Positions 1-8,686 of a stretch of DNA of 64,000 nt are shown here, one piece after another. The notes below the pieces were generated by a model. The model was not told the DNA's origin and did no database searches. It worked only from the letters and a program-made list of their open reading frames with translations. The stretch covers positions 186,001-250,000 of the forward strand of contig NZ_CADIKB010000003.1 of NCBI RefSeq assembly GCF_902859825.1, written 5' to 3'. Each line of letters starts with the position of its first letter. Positions within the stretch are counted from its first letter, which is position 1. The translations under genes and the position numbers were made by a program. Source of the DNA: Paraburkholderia phenoliruptrix. GTDB lineage: Bacteria; Pseudomonadota; Gammaproteobacteria; Burkholderiales; Burkholderiaceae.

Positions 1-185
1 GCAATGTCGAACAGCATATCCTTGCGGCCCGGGTCGTCTTCGGCAACGGCCTGAGTGAAGTACCGGCACGCGGCCGCCAGCTCGCCCTGCGGCCCGCCGA
101 ATTGCTCGAGCATCAGATTGGCAAGGCCCGGATTGGGCGCTGCGACACGCACGGTGTATTGAAGTCGCTTGTTGTGAACGAACAT
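1..185 (-). CDS. Manganese catalase, N-terminal part (cut by window edge)
   Basis: The complement strand reads MFVHNKRLQYTVRV and then LEQFGGPQGELAAACRYF and PGRKDMLFDIA. This is the characteristic N-terminus of the dimanganese (non-heme) catalase family, which dismutates hydrogen peroxide in the cytoplasm. Glu37-type ligands sit in the GGPQGELAAA helix. Only 61 codons are in the window; the rest lies to the left. The start is fixed by GGAGAA seven bases before the ATG. The gene is divergent from the DUF892 gene, so the roughly 170 bases between them must hold both promoters. The family call rests on remembered sequence similarity and is strong. Confidence 0.85.
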   Translation of the reverse strand, partial: MFVHNKRLQYTVRVAAPNPGLANLMLEQFGGPQGELAAACRYFTQAVAEDDPGRKDMLFDI

Positions 186-356
186 TGGCTTCTCCGTTGA
201 GTATGGTTGGAAAGCTTCGGACTGCACGGCTGTCTGCGCATGCGCCGTACCCGGTGCGAATGCGAAGCGCTACCATCTGCGAGGCATGTGCCGGTTTTGG
301 CGGGCACATCCGTTGCGCGATGCAAGGCTCCTGACCACCACCTTTGGGAGTTGCAC

Positions 357-857
357 ATGACACAGCGAAAGACTATCGACGATCTGTTCGTTCACATGCT
401 GTCGGATATCTACAGTGCGGAAAAGCAATTGACCAAAGCATTGGCGAAGCTCTCGCGTGCCGCATCCGATCCGCAACTGAGCGAGGCATTCAAGATTCAT
501 CTGGAGGAAACGCAGGGACAGGTCGAAAGAATCGATAAGGTTGTAGAAACGAGTGGCGTGAGGTTGAAAAGAATGAAGTGCGTCGCGATGGAAGGCCTGA
601 TCGAAGAAGGGCAGGAACTCATCGACGAAATGGAAAAAGGCCCGGTACTCGATGCGGGTCTCGTCGCCGCTGCGCAAAAGGTTGAGCACTACGAGATCGC
701 GGCATATGGCAGCCTCTGCGCAATCGGCAAGCAACTGGGCTTTACCGAAGCCGTGAATCTGCTGAAGGAAACACTAGAAGAAGAAAAGGCGACGGATCTC
801 AAGCTCACCGAATTTGCCGAACGTGCCGGCAACGAAAAGGCCAAACAACAGAAGTGA
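357..857 (+). CDS. Ferritin-like DUF892 family protein (YciE/YciF type)
   Basis: A 166-residue all-helical protein. MTQRKTIDDLFVHML followed by SAEKQLTKAL is the hallmark start of the DUF892/YciE-YciF family, a ferritin-like four-helix bundle with a probable di-metal site. Candidate metal ligands are Glu in SAEKQL, HLEETQGQ and KVEHYEIAAYG. Members are stress-induced and often sit beside catalase genes, as here. Their exact reaction is not established. The ATG at 357 is preferred over the longer frame opening at 207 because homology begins there and GGGAG lies eight bases upstream. The gene converges on the hemerythrin gene. Confidence 0.88.
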   Translation: MTQRKTIDDLFVHMLSDIYSAEKQLTKALAKLSRAASDPQLSEAFKIHLEETQGQVERIDKVVETSGVRLKRMKCVAMEGLIEEGQELIDEMEKGPVLDAGLVAAAQKVEHYEIAAYGSLCAIGKQLGFTEAVNLLKETLEEEKATDLKLTEFAERAGNEKAKQQK

Positions 858-891
858 GTGGACCGGATGTTGACGTGTCGATAGAGAGAAT

Positions 892-912
892 CCCGCCCCG
901 TCTGAGGGCGGG
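892..912. terminator. Hairpin between convergent genes
   Basis: CCCGCCC (892-898) and GGGCGGG (906-912) form a 7-bp GC stem with a 7-base loop between two convergent genes. There is no clear T-run on the plus strand and only a pyrimidine-rich stretch on the minus strand. It may act as a weak bidirectional terminator. Confidence 0.4.
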
Positions 913-973
913 TATCCATGCGGTTATTTCAGCAGGCCACGCCTTGGGCGAGGGCCCGCGGCCGGAAGAAGCA

Positions 974-1486
974 TCAGGTTTTGTCGCCGACGGCGCGGCT
1001 TCCCACCTGATCCAGCTTGCTTTGCAGTTCCATTTTTCGCTTCGCGATTTTCTGGCCAAGCGCCTTTGAATCCAGATTGGCTTTGCGCAATTCAGGGAAC
1101 AGCTCGCTCTCTTCTTCCTCGACGTGGTGTTGCACCATCTCGCTCATGACCTTGAAGGTCGCATCAAAGCCCTTGTCGCCCGCCTTCAGCGTCTCGAACT
1201 TGCTGATCAGCGTTTTCACGAGAAAGTGCTCGACGTAGGCTTCTTCCACGTCGACCACATCGCTTGAGGGCAGCGCTTCGCTTGCGGCGGGATAAAGCAG
1301 TTCTTCTTCGATGATGGTGTGAATGGTCAGTTCTTCGCAGGCGCGTTGCGCGAGCGTGGCCTTCGCTTCGAGGTCGTCCTCCCGGGCTTCTTTGAATGCG
1401 GTGAAAAGCCGTTCGACCGCGCGATGATCCGCCGTGAGCAGTTCGAGTGCGTCGTCGGTGTTAGGGGTCGGTTGTTTTTCTGGCAT
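974..1486 (-). CDS. Hemerythrin HHE cation-binding domain protein
   Basis: A 170-residue helical protein with the HHE pattern: DHRAVERLFTAF near residue 20, HTIIEEELLYPA around 55, YVEHFLVKTLI around 83 and MVQHHVEEEESELFPELR around 113. The His/Glu spacing suits a di-iron site for O2, NO or iron handling in the cytoplasm, though the specific role in this subfamily is not known. The start at 1486 is chosen because GGAG lies eight bases upstream; an in-frame ATG at 1498 has no better site. It is probably co-regulated with the nearby peroxide-stress genes, which is inference from position. Confidence 0.85.
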   Translation of the reverse strand: MPEKQPTPNTDDALELLTADHRAVERLFTAFKEAREDDLEAKATLAQRACEELTIHTIIEEELLYPAASEALPSSDVVDVEEAYVEHFLVKTLISKFETLKAGDKGFDATFKVMSEMVQHHVEEEESELFPELRKANLDSKALGQKIAKRKMELQSKLDQVGSRAVGDKT

Positions 1487-1567
1487 GTCGCTCTCCATGT
1501 TGAACGCCGCCGCGCGGCGGCACGTTTGAGAGAGGCATCGCAAACACCGTGCCCGTTCGCAGGCGGC

Positions 1568-2110
1568 TCAGCGCCTGTTCTTGCGCGGGGCCGCTGCGTT
1601 GACGAGCGGATTGAACGCGGCTGATCGCGCCGGTTTTTGTGCGGGGTTTCGTGCGGGGGTTCGAGCGGAAGTGCCCGCGTCTTTCGTCTTTGCGGCGCTG
1701 CTTCGGCGCCCCGCCGACTTACCTTGCTTGCCGCCGGACAATTGCCTCGCCAGTTCGGCGCTGTCGTCGTCTTCAGCGGGCGGCTCTTCGTCTTCCTCAC
1801 TTTCGACTTCGCTCGACTGGCGGCTTGCCCCGGTTGTTTCAGCCGCGCCGGCGATATGCTCGATGACGGATGCAAACGACTTGCGCGCTGTGCGCAGCGA
1901 TTCGCCAGGCAACATGGTGAGGGCAACGACTTCATGAAGCGACCGTCCGTCGACGGTGCGTTCGGTCGGCTCCGTGTCCCAGTCGGGATTCGCTGTAGCG
2001 AACGCGGCGAGTAGCCGTTCGAGGACGGCGGGCGAGAGCACGCCGCCGTCATACAGGCCGATGATCGCCCGTTCGGCGAGCACGAAAGGCGTGGCGGAAG
2101 TCTTCGGCAC
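1568..2110 (-). CDS. Unknown protein with basic, disordered C-terminus
   Basis: 180 residues. The first 85 look folded: hydrophobic helices with AERAIIGLYDGGVLSPAVLERLL and a conserved-looking RSLHEVVALTMLPGESL. After that comes an acidic stretch (SEEDEEPPAEDDDS) and then a Lys/Arg/Ala/Pro-rich tail with repeated ARTPARNPAQKPARSAA units, like histone-H1-type bacterial tails. I do not recognise a named family. The tail suggests nucleic-acid or anionic-polymer binding, but that is inference from composition only. The ATG at 2110 is the only plausible start. Confidence 0.65.
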   Translation of the reverse strand: MPKTSATPFVLAERAIIGLYDGGVLSPAVLERLLAAFATANPDWDTEPTERTVDGRSLHEVVALTMLPGESLRTARKSFASVIEHIAGAAETTGASRQSSEVESEEDEEPPAEDDDSAELARQLSGGKQGKSAGRRSSAAKTKDAGTSARTPARNPAQKPARSAAFNPLVNAAAPRKNRR

Positions 2111-2159
2111 CGTTCTCGGCTCCTCGCCTGAGCAAAGCGGGGCAGTTCAGGGGTTCTGA

Positions 2160-2387
2160 TTAAGCGGGCTGTCTGGCTTCACTGCCTTTCAGCTCGCCGT
2201 GACGGTGCGCGTGCGTGGCCGCATACTTGAGCTCGAAGTGCGCACCTTTGCCGCTGCGGGTCGGCGGAAAGTGTTCTCCCTCCACGCAGGTTACTTCGAA
2301 AGTGTCTTTCCCGTCGTCTTTGACTACTGAATAGATACCGGACGTCCTGACGATTTCGCCGGGCTTGAAAGAGTTATCTCCTGCCAT
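2160..2387 (-). CDS. Small YjzC-like protein
   Basis: 75 residues: MAGDNSFKPGEIVRTSGIYSV, then VTCVEGEHFPPTRSGKGAHF and a His-rich end (THAHRHGELKG). The pattern FKPGE..P.SGIY...EGE.FPP resembles the small YjzC-type family known from Bacillus, function unknown. The start at 2387 is used because recognisable sequence begins at that Met; the frame stays open much further upstream, but that stretch looks non-coding (Arg/His/Ser shadow composition). The match is short, so the family name is tentative. Confidence 0.6.
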   Translation of the reverse strand: MAGDNSFKPGEIVRTSGIYSVVKDDGKDTFEVTCVEGEHFPPTRSGKGAHFELKYAATHAHRHGELKGSEARQPA

Positions 2388-2497
2388 TTTGAAACTCCGT
2401 GAGTGAAGTACGCGACAAGCATGGCTATGCAACGCTTGTGCCACGCCGGTGTCACGAGGCCGACTCGTGCGCGACGCACACTCATGCGCAGACGTAC

Positions 2498-2914
2498 TCA
2501 CGTACGCTCGAACACCCGCAAGGGGCTCGACCTTCGGGCGGGCCCTACGGGGCTGCTTTTTTCCAGCAGTACCTGAACGATCCCGCGCGTGGACACGCTG
2601 ACCCATGCGGAATGGATGTCGTTCGCGCGGATCCAGCGGCATCGGCTGATTTCATGGCTCGGCACAGGTTCGATATGCTCGGGGACTCGCGCGGCGAATA
2701 CATAGTGGCGAGTGCGCGCACCCCAGAATTCAAAAATGTAGTGGAGCGCGACATCGTTCAATTGCGTTTCTTCCACCAACTCGCGAATGGCGGCGGCAGA
2801 CACGGATTCCCCGACCTTGCAGCGGCCGCCGGGCAGCGCCCATCGTCCGTTCGATCTCGCGACGAGCAGAATGCGATTGGTGCGCAGGCACAGGACGGTA
2901 GCTCGGTGCTTCAT
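2498..2914 (-). CDS. Nudix hydrolase
   Basis: 138 residues with a Nudix box beginning at GGRCKVGES and ending RELVEETQL (about residues 28-51), which binds Mg2+ and hydrolyses nucleoside diphosphate-linked substrates. The consensus is Gx5Ex7REUxEExGU. Here the late Gly is replaced by Gln (EETQL), a minor departure, while the metal-binding REx2EE is intact. The substrate cannot be read from the sequence. The protein has an extra C-terminal Arg/Ser tail. It stands alone on the minus strand, back to back with gcd. Confidence 0.85.
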   Translation of the reverse strand: MKHRATVLCLRTNRILLVARSNGRWALPGGRCKVGESVSAAAIRELVEETQLNDVALHYIFEFWGARTRHYVFAARVPEHIEPVPSHEISRCRWIRANDIHSAWVSVSTRGIVQVLLEKSSPVGPARRSSPLRVFERT

Positions 2915-3078
2915 GACAGAGTGCCCAAGTAGATGCGAGCTTACAAAGCATGCGTTATGCCTTCTCCCAGCAGGTCCGGGAACCGCAAATGCTACTCGCA
3001 GGGCAGCGCCTTCCAGCTCTGCGCAGGCGGGCTATTTTTGCAATTCAATTTGAATCTTTGTCTGTAGAGGTGGCGAAC

Positions 3079-5736
3079 ATGTCGAAGCCGCATCGGTTTC
3101 CCCCCGCGCTTGCGGTCCCCGCTGTCGTATTCATCATTATCGGTTTAGCATTAGCCGCGGGCGGAGTCCCGCTCGTTACGCTCGGCGGCTCGTGGTACTA
3201 CGTGATCACGGGGATCGCCATTGCGCTGACGGGCGTGCTGCTCGCCATCCGCAGGCGCTCGGCGCTGCTATTGTTTGCCCTCGTGCTGTTCGGCTCGACG
3301 ATCTGGGCCGTGACGGAAGCGCGCTTCGACTTCTGGCAATTGCTGCCGCGTTTGTGGGTCTGGCTCGTACTCGCGTTGTGGCTGCTGTTGCCGCCCGTCA
3401 CGCGCAAGCTGGTGTTCGGACCGCCGGCCGCGCATCGCGAGGGTGTCGTGCCGTTGGCGGCCGCCGTCGTCATTACGGTGTTGCTTGGCATCGGCACGGC
3501 ATTCAATCATCCGTACGATCACCCGGGCACGCTGGCGTCGACCGCCGCTACACCCAGCCCGGCGCTTCCCGGCGACGCGAACCGGCAGGCGGGCGACTGG
3601 ACCGACTATGGCGGCTCGCCGCTCGGCCAGCGCTACTCGCCGCTCACGCAGATCACACCGCAAAATGCAGGGCAACTGAAGGTTGCCTGGCAGTTCGAAA
3701 CAGGCGACAAGCCGGGCCCGGGCGACCCAACCGAAACGACCGATGAAAATACGCCCATCAAGGTCGGCAACAAGCTCTTCCTCTGCACGCCCCATAGTAT
3801 TGTCATTGCACTCGATCCCGCCACGGGCAAGGAGTTGTGGCGATACAACCCGCATATTCAGAGCCCGGTCGGTTTCAAGCACTGGGAACATATGACCTGT
3901 CGCGGCGTGTCGTATCACGACGACGCCCTGTACCCTGCCAATGCGACGGTCGCAACTGCGGACAATGCCGCGGGTGCGTCGGCCCCGGCGGCAAACGGCG
4001 GCGAGAATTCGGCAGCGAACGCGGCTTCGAATGTGACAGCCGCAGCAGCGCCGGGTAGCGACACGTCTGCTGCGGCGCCCGCTGCTGCGTCTTCTGCCGA
4101 CACCGCATCGGCGAGCACGGAGGCCGGCGCATCCGGCGCGGCTGCCGCCGCGCAACCCGCATCGGCCGCGATTGCCGCGAGCGAAGCTTCCGCAGCGACG
4201 CAGCAGACAGCCAACGCGGCGGCGAGCGCCGAGTGCCCGCGCCGCATTTTCCTGCCGACAGCCGATGCGCGTCTCATTGCGCTGAACGCCGACACGGGCC
4301 AGCCCTGCACGCATTTCGGCAATAACGGTCAGATTGACCTGCGCACGAACATCGGTCCTTTCACGCCGGGCGGTTATTACTCGACGTCGCCGCCGGCGGT
4401 CACCCGCGATCTCGTCATTATCAGCGGCCACGTCACCGATAACGAATCGACCAATGAACCCTCGGGCGTCACTCGCGCGTTCGACGTGCATGACGGCCAC
4501 CTCGTGTGGAACTGGGACGCAGGCAATCCCGACGCGACGCAGCCGATCGGCCCGAATCAGACCTATGTTCGCAATTCGCCGAATATGTGGTCCGTGTTCA
4601 GTGTCGACGAGAAGCTCGGCATGGTCTATCTGCCGCTTGGCAACCAGACGCCCGATCAATGGGGCGGTCTTCGCACGCCGGCTTCCGAAAAGGTGGCGGC
4701 AGGCATCGTCGCGCTGGATCTCGCCACCGGCAAGATGCGCTGGAATTATCAATTCACGCACCACGATCTGTGGGACATGGATGTAGGCGGTCAGCCTTCG
4801 CTGATCGATCTGCAGACGGCGAGCGGCGTGCAGCCTGCACTGATTGCATCGACGAAGCAGGGCAGCATTTACGTGCTGAACCGCGAGACAGGCAAGCCTA
4901 TCGTGCCTATCACCGAAGAGCCGGTGCCGCAGGGCGCCGCGAGCGGCGACCATACGTCGCCGACGCAACCCTTCTCCGCACTGAACTTCAAGCCGCCGAA
5001 AGTGCGCGAACGCGACATGTGGGGCACGAATCCTTTCGACCAATTGTGGTGCCGCGTGAAGTTCAAGTCGCTGCGTTACGACGGCATGTTTACGCCCCCT
5101 TCCGAGCAGGGATCGCTCGTTTTCCCGGGGAATTTCGGGGTGTTCGATTGGGGCGGCGTGGCGGTCGATCCCGTGCGGCAGATACTCATCGCAAATCCGA
5201 GCTACATGGCGTTCACGTCGAAGCTGATACCGCGCTCGCAGATTCCGTCCGACAACGGCGACAAGAAGGGCAGTGAAACGAGCGGTATCAAGCTCGCGCG
5301 CGGCACGCCGTACGGCTTCGAGTTGAACGCGTTTCTTTCGCCGCTCGGCATTCCGTGCCAGGCACCGCCGTGGGGCTATGTCGCCGGCGTGGATCTGCGC
5401 ACCAACCGGATCGCGTGGGAACACAAGAACGGCACGATCCGCGACAGCGCGCCCTTGCCGATTCCGATGCCGCTCGGCGTGCCGAGTCTCGGCGGAATGA
5501 TCACGACGGCGGGCGGCGTGGCCTTCCTCTCGGGCACGCTCGACTACTATCTGCGTGCGTACGACGTGCACACCGGCGACCGTTTGTGGCAAGCCCGCTT
5601 GCCCGCAGGCGGCCAGGCGACACCGATGACGTACGCCGACAGCAGCGGCAAGCAGTACGTGCTCGTCACGGCCGGCGGCCACGGCTCGCTCGGAACCAAG
5701 CAGGGTGACTATGTGATCGCCTACACGCTCCCCTGA
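3079..5736 (+). CDS. gcd: Membrane-bound PQQ-dependent glucose dehydrogenase
   Basis: 885 residues. Five N-terminal membrane segments (residues about 10-155) are followed by an eight-bladed quinoprotein propeller that oxidises D-glucose to gluconolactone in the periplasm and passes electrons to ubiquinone. Family landmarks are GQRYSPLTQITP, EHMTCRGV, RIFLPTADARLIALNADTG, HHDLWDMDVGGQPSL and the ending GGHGSLGTKQGDYVIAYTLP. The usual length is about 800. The excess is an Ala/Ser/Thr-rich low-complexity insert at about residues 288-384, placed between the CRGVSYHD and CPRRIFLP segments. Start 3079 has GAGG upstream and gives the standard N-terminus; the frame is open further 5' but that part lacks family sequence. 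It converges on the cio operon. Confidence 0.95.
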   Translation: MSKPHRFPPALAVPAVVFIIIGLALAAGGVPLVTLGGSWYYVITGIAIALTGVLLAIRRRSALLLFALVLFGSTIWAVTEARFDFWQLLPRLWVWLVLALWLLLPPVTRKLVFGPPAAHREGVVPLAAAVVITVLLGIGTAFNHPYDHPGTLASTAATPSPALPGDANRQAGDWTDYGGSPLGQRYSPLTQITPQNAGQLKVAWQFETGDKPGPGDPTETTDENTPIKVGNKLFLCTPHSIVIALDPATGKELWRYNPHIQSPVGFKHWEHMTCRGVSYHDDALYPANATVATADNAAGASAPAANGGENSAANAASNVTAAAAPGSDTSAAAPAAASSADTASASTEAGASGAAAAAQPASAAIAASEASAATQQTANAAASAECPRRIFLPTADARLIALNADTGQPCTHFGNNGQIDLRTNIGPFTPGGYYSTSPPAVTRDLVIISGHVTDNESTNEPSGVTRAFDVHDGHLVWNWDAGNPDATQPIGPNQTYVRNSPNMWSVFSVDEKLGMVYLPLGNQTPDQWGGLRTPASEKVAAGIVALDLATGKMRWNYQFTHHDLWDMDVGGQPSLIDLQTASGVQPALIASTKQGSIYVLNRETGKPIVPITEEPVPQGAASGDHTSPTQPFSALNFKPPKVRERDMWGTNPFDQLWCRVKFKSLRYDGMFTPPSEQGSLVFPGNFGVFDWGGVAVDPVRQILIANPSYMAFTSKLIPRSQIPSDNGDKKGSETSGIKLARGTPYGFELNAFLSPLGIPCQAPPWGYVAGVDLRTNRIAWEHKNGTIRDSAPLPIPMPLGVPSLGGMITTAGGVAFLSGTLDYYLRAYDVHTGDRLWQARLPAGGQATPMTYADSSGKQYVLVTAGGHGSLGTKQGDYVIAYTLP

Positions 5737-5758
5737 AAGACAGCCGCGCAAGGAAAGT

Positions 5759-5805
5759 AAGCGCGCCGGCGAATGTGGGAATCCCCCGCATTGGCCGGCG
5801 CGCTT
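5759..5805. terminator. Strong bidirectional hairpin terminator
   Basis: A perfect 12-bp inverted repeat: AAGCGCGCCGGC at 5759-5770 and GCCGGCGCGCTT at 5794-5805. A second stem forms inside it (AATGTGGG against the CCCCGCATT side). It lies 22 bases after the gcd stop and before the 3' end of the convergent cio operon, so it can end both transcripts. Confidence 0.7.
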
Positions 5806-5903
5806 CTAACTGGCTCGTCGATCAAAGTAAAAGTTGAAAACGTTACAGGCCAGCGAGCAAACATGTCGGCCGACCCAAAGGGGCTCACATTTTTTGGAGC
5901 CGA

Positions 5904-6011
5904 TCAGTGCGTGGCCGCGTGTAAGACAGCTTTCAACAGGCCTGCTACGAGGCCTACGGTCGCCACGCCGAGCACCCAAAGGCCCACAAACCATGCGAAG
6001 CGTCGCCACAT
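5904..6011 (-). CDS. DUF2474 small subunit of cyanide-insensitive (bd-type) oxidase
   Basis: 35 residues: MWRRFAWFVGLWVLGVATVG, then a second hydrophobic run and AVLHAATH. A single membrane helix preceded by WRR is the pattern of the CydX/DUF2474 small proteins that end cydAB or cioAB operons and stabilise the oxidase. Only one base separates it from the cydB stop, so it is translationally coupled. Too short for routine gene callers, but position and sequence agree. Confidence 0.85.
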   Translation of the reverse strand: MWRRFAWFVGLWVLGVATVGLVAGLLKAVLHAATH

Positions 6012-6012
6012 G

Positions 6013-7029
6013 TCAGTGATACCCCTCGCCTGGACGCATCTTGCCTTTGAAGACGGAGTACGCGTAGATCGTGTAGCCGAGAATCATCGGCACGGTAATC
6101 GCGGCGCCTACGAGAAGAAACAGCAGGCTCGCGTGCGGCGCGGCGGCATCGCGGAAAGAAATGCCGGGCGGCACGAGATTGGGATAGAGGCTGATCAGGA
6201 TACCTGCATAACAAAGAATGAAGATGCCGTACGCAAACAGCAAGGGCAGACCATGACGCCGTGATGAAAGACTGCGCCAGAAGCCCACCGCGAGAAGAAC
6301 CAGCAGGACCGGCACCGGTGCGGTGAATGCAACGGCGGGCCAGCGGAACCAGCGCTCGGCCAGCGCGCCTTGCAACATCGGCGTCCATAGGGTGACGACC
6401 ACGATCAGTGCGAGCACCGCGACTGCCGTCGTGCGCGCGTGACGCCGGCAGCGCTCGTGCAGCGCGCCTTCGGTGCGCCAGATCAGCCAGCACGCGCCGA
6501 GCAGCGTATAGCCGACGACGACCGCAAGCCCGCATAAAACGGTGAAACCGGTGAGCCAGTCCCACCAGCCGCCGGAATACGACACGCCCACCACATGGAT
6601 GCCCTGCAGGAGTCCGCCCAGCACGAGCCCCTGGCAGAGCGCGGCCATGGCTGAACCGGAGAAGAATGCGACGTCCCACCACGCGCGGCCCGTGCCTGTC
6701 GCGCGAAAGCGGAACTCGAAGGCCACGCCGCGAAACACGAGCGCGAGCAGCATTGCAATGATAGGCGGGTACAGCGCGGGCAGGATGATCGAATAGGCAA
6801 GCGGGAAAACGGCAAAGAGCCCGCCGCCGCCGAGCACGAGCCATGTTTCATTGCCGTCCCAGACCGGCGCGATGGAATTGACCATGAGATCGCGGTCGTC
6901 GCGATTGCGCTCGACGGCGAACAGGATGCCCACGCCCAGGTCGAAACCGTCGAGCAGCACGTAGGCGAGCACGGCAAACGCGAGAATGGCGGCCCAGACG
7001 AGCGGCAGATCAATCGTGGCGGCGGTCAT
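6013..7029 (-). CDS. cioB: Cytochrome bd (CioB/CydB-type) quinol oxidase subunit II
   Basis: 338 residues, about eight membrane helices. The N-terminus MTAATIDLPLVWAAILAFAV followed by YVLLDGFDLGVGILF, then DGNETWLVLGGGGLFAVFP, is diagnostic of subunit II of bd oxidases. It pairs with subunit I in the inner membrane to oxidise quinol and reduce O2. The ATG at 7029 overlaps the end of the subunit I gene by 20 bases. The frame is open further upstream but has no family sequence there. The Cio name is preferred over CydB because of the short Q-loop of the partner and the DUF2474 gene. Confidence 0.92.
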   Translation of the reverse strand: MTAATIDLPLVWAAILAFAVLAYVLLDGFDLGVGILFAVERNRDDRDLMVNSIAPVWDGNETWLVLGGGGLFAVFPLAYSIILPALYPPIIAMLLALVFRGVAFEFRFRATGTGRAWWDVAFFSGSAMAALCQGLVLGGLLQGIHVVGVSYSGGWWDWLTGFTVLCGLAVVVGYTLLGACWLIWRTEGALHERCRRHARTTAVAVLALIVVVTLWTPMLQGALAERWFRWPAVAFTAPVPVLLVLLAVGFWRSLSSRRHGLPLLFAYGIFILCYAGILISLYPNLVPPGISFRDAAAPHASLLFLLVGAAITVPMILGYTIYAYSVFKGKMRPGEGYH

Positions 7030-8461
7030 GGCGCGGGTCCCGTGAAAGAGCGTTGTCCGTGGTGGCCGAAACGGCTTGCCGCTGCGCGGGCCCCGGCGTG
7101 ATGCCCGCACTGCGATGCGGCTTATCCTTCGCGGGCCCCTCGGTGGCGAGCGACGGCGGCCTCGCCATGAGCCGCAAGAGGAACACCATCGCCGCGCCGA
7201 ACACGATCATATAGACCACACCGAATGCCGCGAGCGATGTCGCGACACCCGGCGCGGCGATTGGCGACACGCTGTCCACGGTGCGCAAGTGGCCGTACAC
7301 GGTGTACGGTTGACGGCCGACTTCGGTGACGGTCCAGCCGCACAGCAGCGCAATCAGGCCCGCAGGTCCCATTGCTACCATGAGCCGATGCAGCCAGCGT
7401 GCGTGGTAAAGCGAATGCCTTGCGCGCAGTGCGAGACTCGCGAAGCCGGTCAGCGCCATCAGCACGCCCAGGCCGACCATGATGCGAAAGGCCCAGAAAA
7501 CCAGCGGCGAATAGGGACGGTCGGCAGGCGGAAACTCTTTCAGGCCTTTAATCGAGCCGTTCCACGTGTGCGTGAGAATCAGCGCGCCCAGATGCGGAAT
7601 TTCGACGGCGTAGTCCGTGGTTTCCGTTTTCATGTTTGGCATGCCGAACAATATGAGCGGCTGCCCGGGCTTCGATTCCCAATCGCCTTCCAGCGCCGCG
7701 ATCTTGGCGGGCTGATGCTTGAGTGTGTTGACGCCATGCTGGTCGCCGGCGAGTATCTGGATCGGTGCGACGATGCACGCCATCCATAACGCCATGGAAG
7801 CCATCAGCCGGGCGGGCTCGTTACTCGCGTCGCGCAGCAGGTGCCACGCGCCGACCGCGCCCACTATGAATGCCACGCTCAGGTAGGCAGCCAGCACCAT
7901 ATGCACGAGCCGATAGGGGAACGACGGATTGAAGATGATGCTCAACCAGTCGGCGGGAAAAAAGCGGCCGTCCACCATCGCGAAACCCTGCGGCGTCTGC
8001 ATCCATGAATTGACGGCGAGAATCCAGAAGGCGCTCGTCAATGTTCCGATAGCGACGAGCGCCGTCGCGAGAAAATGCAGTTTCGGGCCGACGCGTTTCA
8101 TGCCGAACAGCATCACGCCGAGAAAGCCGGACTCGAGGAAAAATGCGGTGAGCACCTCATAGCCCATCAACGGACCCACGATGGGACCGGCGCGATAGGC
8201 AAACCCCGCCCAGTTGGTGCCGAACTCGTACGACATAACGAGGCCCGACACGACGCCCACGCCGAACACCACGGCGAAGATGGTCAGCCAGTAGCGAAAT
8301 ACCGCCAGATAGACCGGCTTGCCGGTGAGGAGCCATGCGCCTTCCAGGACCGCGAGATAGCTGGCGAGCCCGATCGACATCGCCGGGAAAATAATGTGAA
8401 AGGCGATGGTGAAGCCGAATTGCGTCCGGGCGAGAAAGAGAGCGTCAGCCGAGGGTGACAT
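7010..8461 (-). CDS. cioA: Cytochrome bd (CioA/CydA-type) quinol oxidase subunit I
   Basis: 483 residues, about nine membrane helices, carrying heme b558 and the b595/d centre. LFLARTQFGFTIAFHIIFPA holds the conserved early His. YEFGTNWAGFAYRAGPIVG and ILAVNSWMQTPQGF are family blocks. The near-invariant GRQPW block reads GRQPY here. The Q-loop is short, as in cyanide-insensitive oxidases. Start 8461 follows GAGG by eight bases; upstream in-frame codons are not family sequence. First gene of the operon cioA-cioB-DUF2474; its promoter must lie in the 225-base gap shared with the divergent oxidoreductase gene. I saw no clear FNR/ANR box there. Confidence 0.93.
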   Translation of the reverse strand: MSPSADALFLARTQFGFTIAFHIIFPAMSIGLASYLAVLEGAWLLTGKPVYLAVFRYWLTIFAVVFGVGVVSGLVMSYEFGTNWAGFAYRAGPIVGPLMGYEVLTAFFLESGFLGVMLFGMKRVGPKLHFLATALVAIGTLTSAFWILAVNSWMQTPQGFAMVDGRFFPADWLSIIFNPSFPYRLVHMVLAAYLSVAFIVGAVGAWHLLRDASNEPARLMASMALWMACIVAPIQILAGDQHGVNTLKHQPAKIAALEGDWESKPGQPLILFGMPNMKTETTDYAVEIPHLGALILTHTWNGSIKGLKEFPPADRPYSPLVFWAFRIMVGLGVLMALTGFASLALRARHSLYHARWLHRLMVAMGPAGLIALLCGWTVTEVGRQPYTVYGHLRTVDSVSPIAAPGVATSLAAFGVVYMIVFGAAMVFLLRLMARPPSLATEGPAKDKPHRSAGITPGPAQRQAVSATTDNALSRDPRHDRRHD

Positions 8462-8686
8462 CGCGTACCTCGAGTAAGGACCTGAAAGGAGCGGGAGGAG
8501 GCCGTTTTGCACTGCAACGCAGCTCATGAAGGGTAGCAAATACGTGGCCTGAACGCCGTGATTTGTCGCGTGCCGCACGGTCGCTCAGGGCGGCCGTAAC
8601 CCGATTGTCAGCGGTACGCTCCCGTCGATTGCACGGGTACGTGCATTGCTGCCCGCTGATACCTTGATGACCGCGAGGAGACGGCG

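Noticed and set aside
3268..5751. 827-codon minus-strand open frame opposite gcd
   Set aside because: It is an antisense shadow of a strong gene: Arg/His-rich composition, no domain, no ribosome site. GC-rich DNA makes such frames common.
8462..8686. FNR/ANR box for the cio operon
   Set aside because: No TTGATNNNNATCAA-like site could be found in the divergent gap, so oxygen control by FNR/ANR is not claimed.
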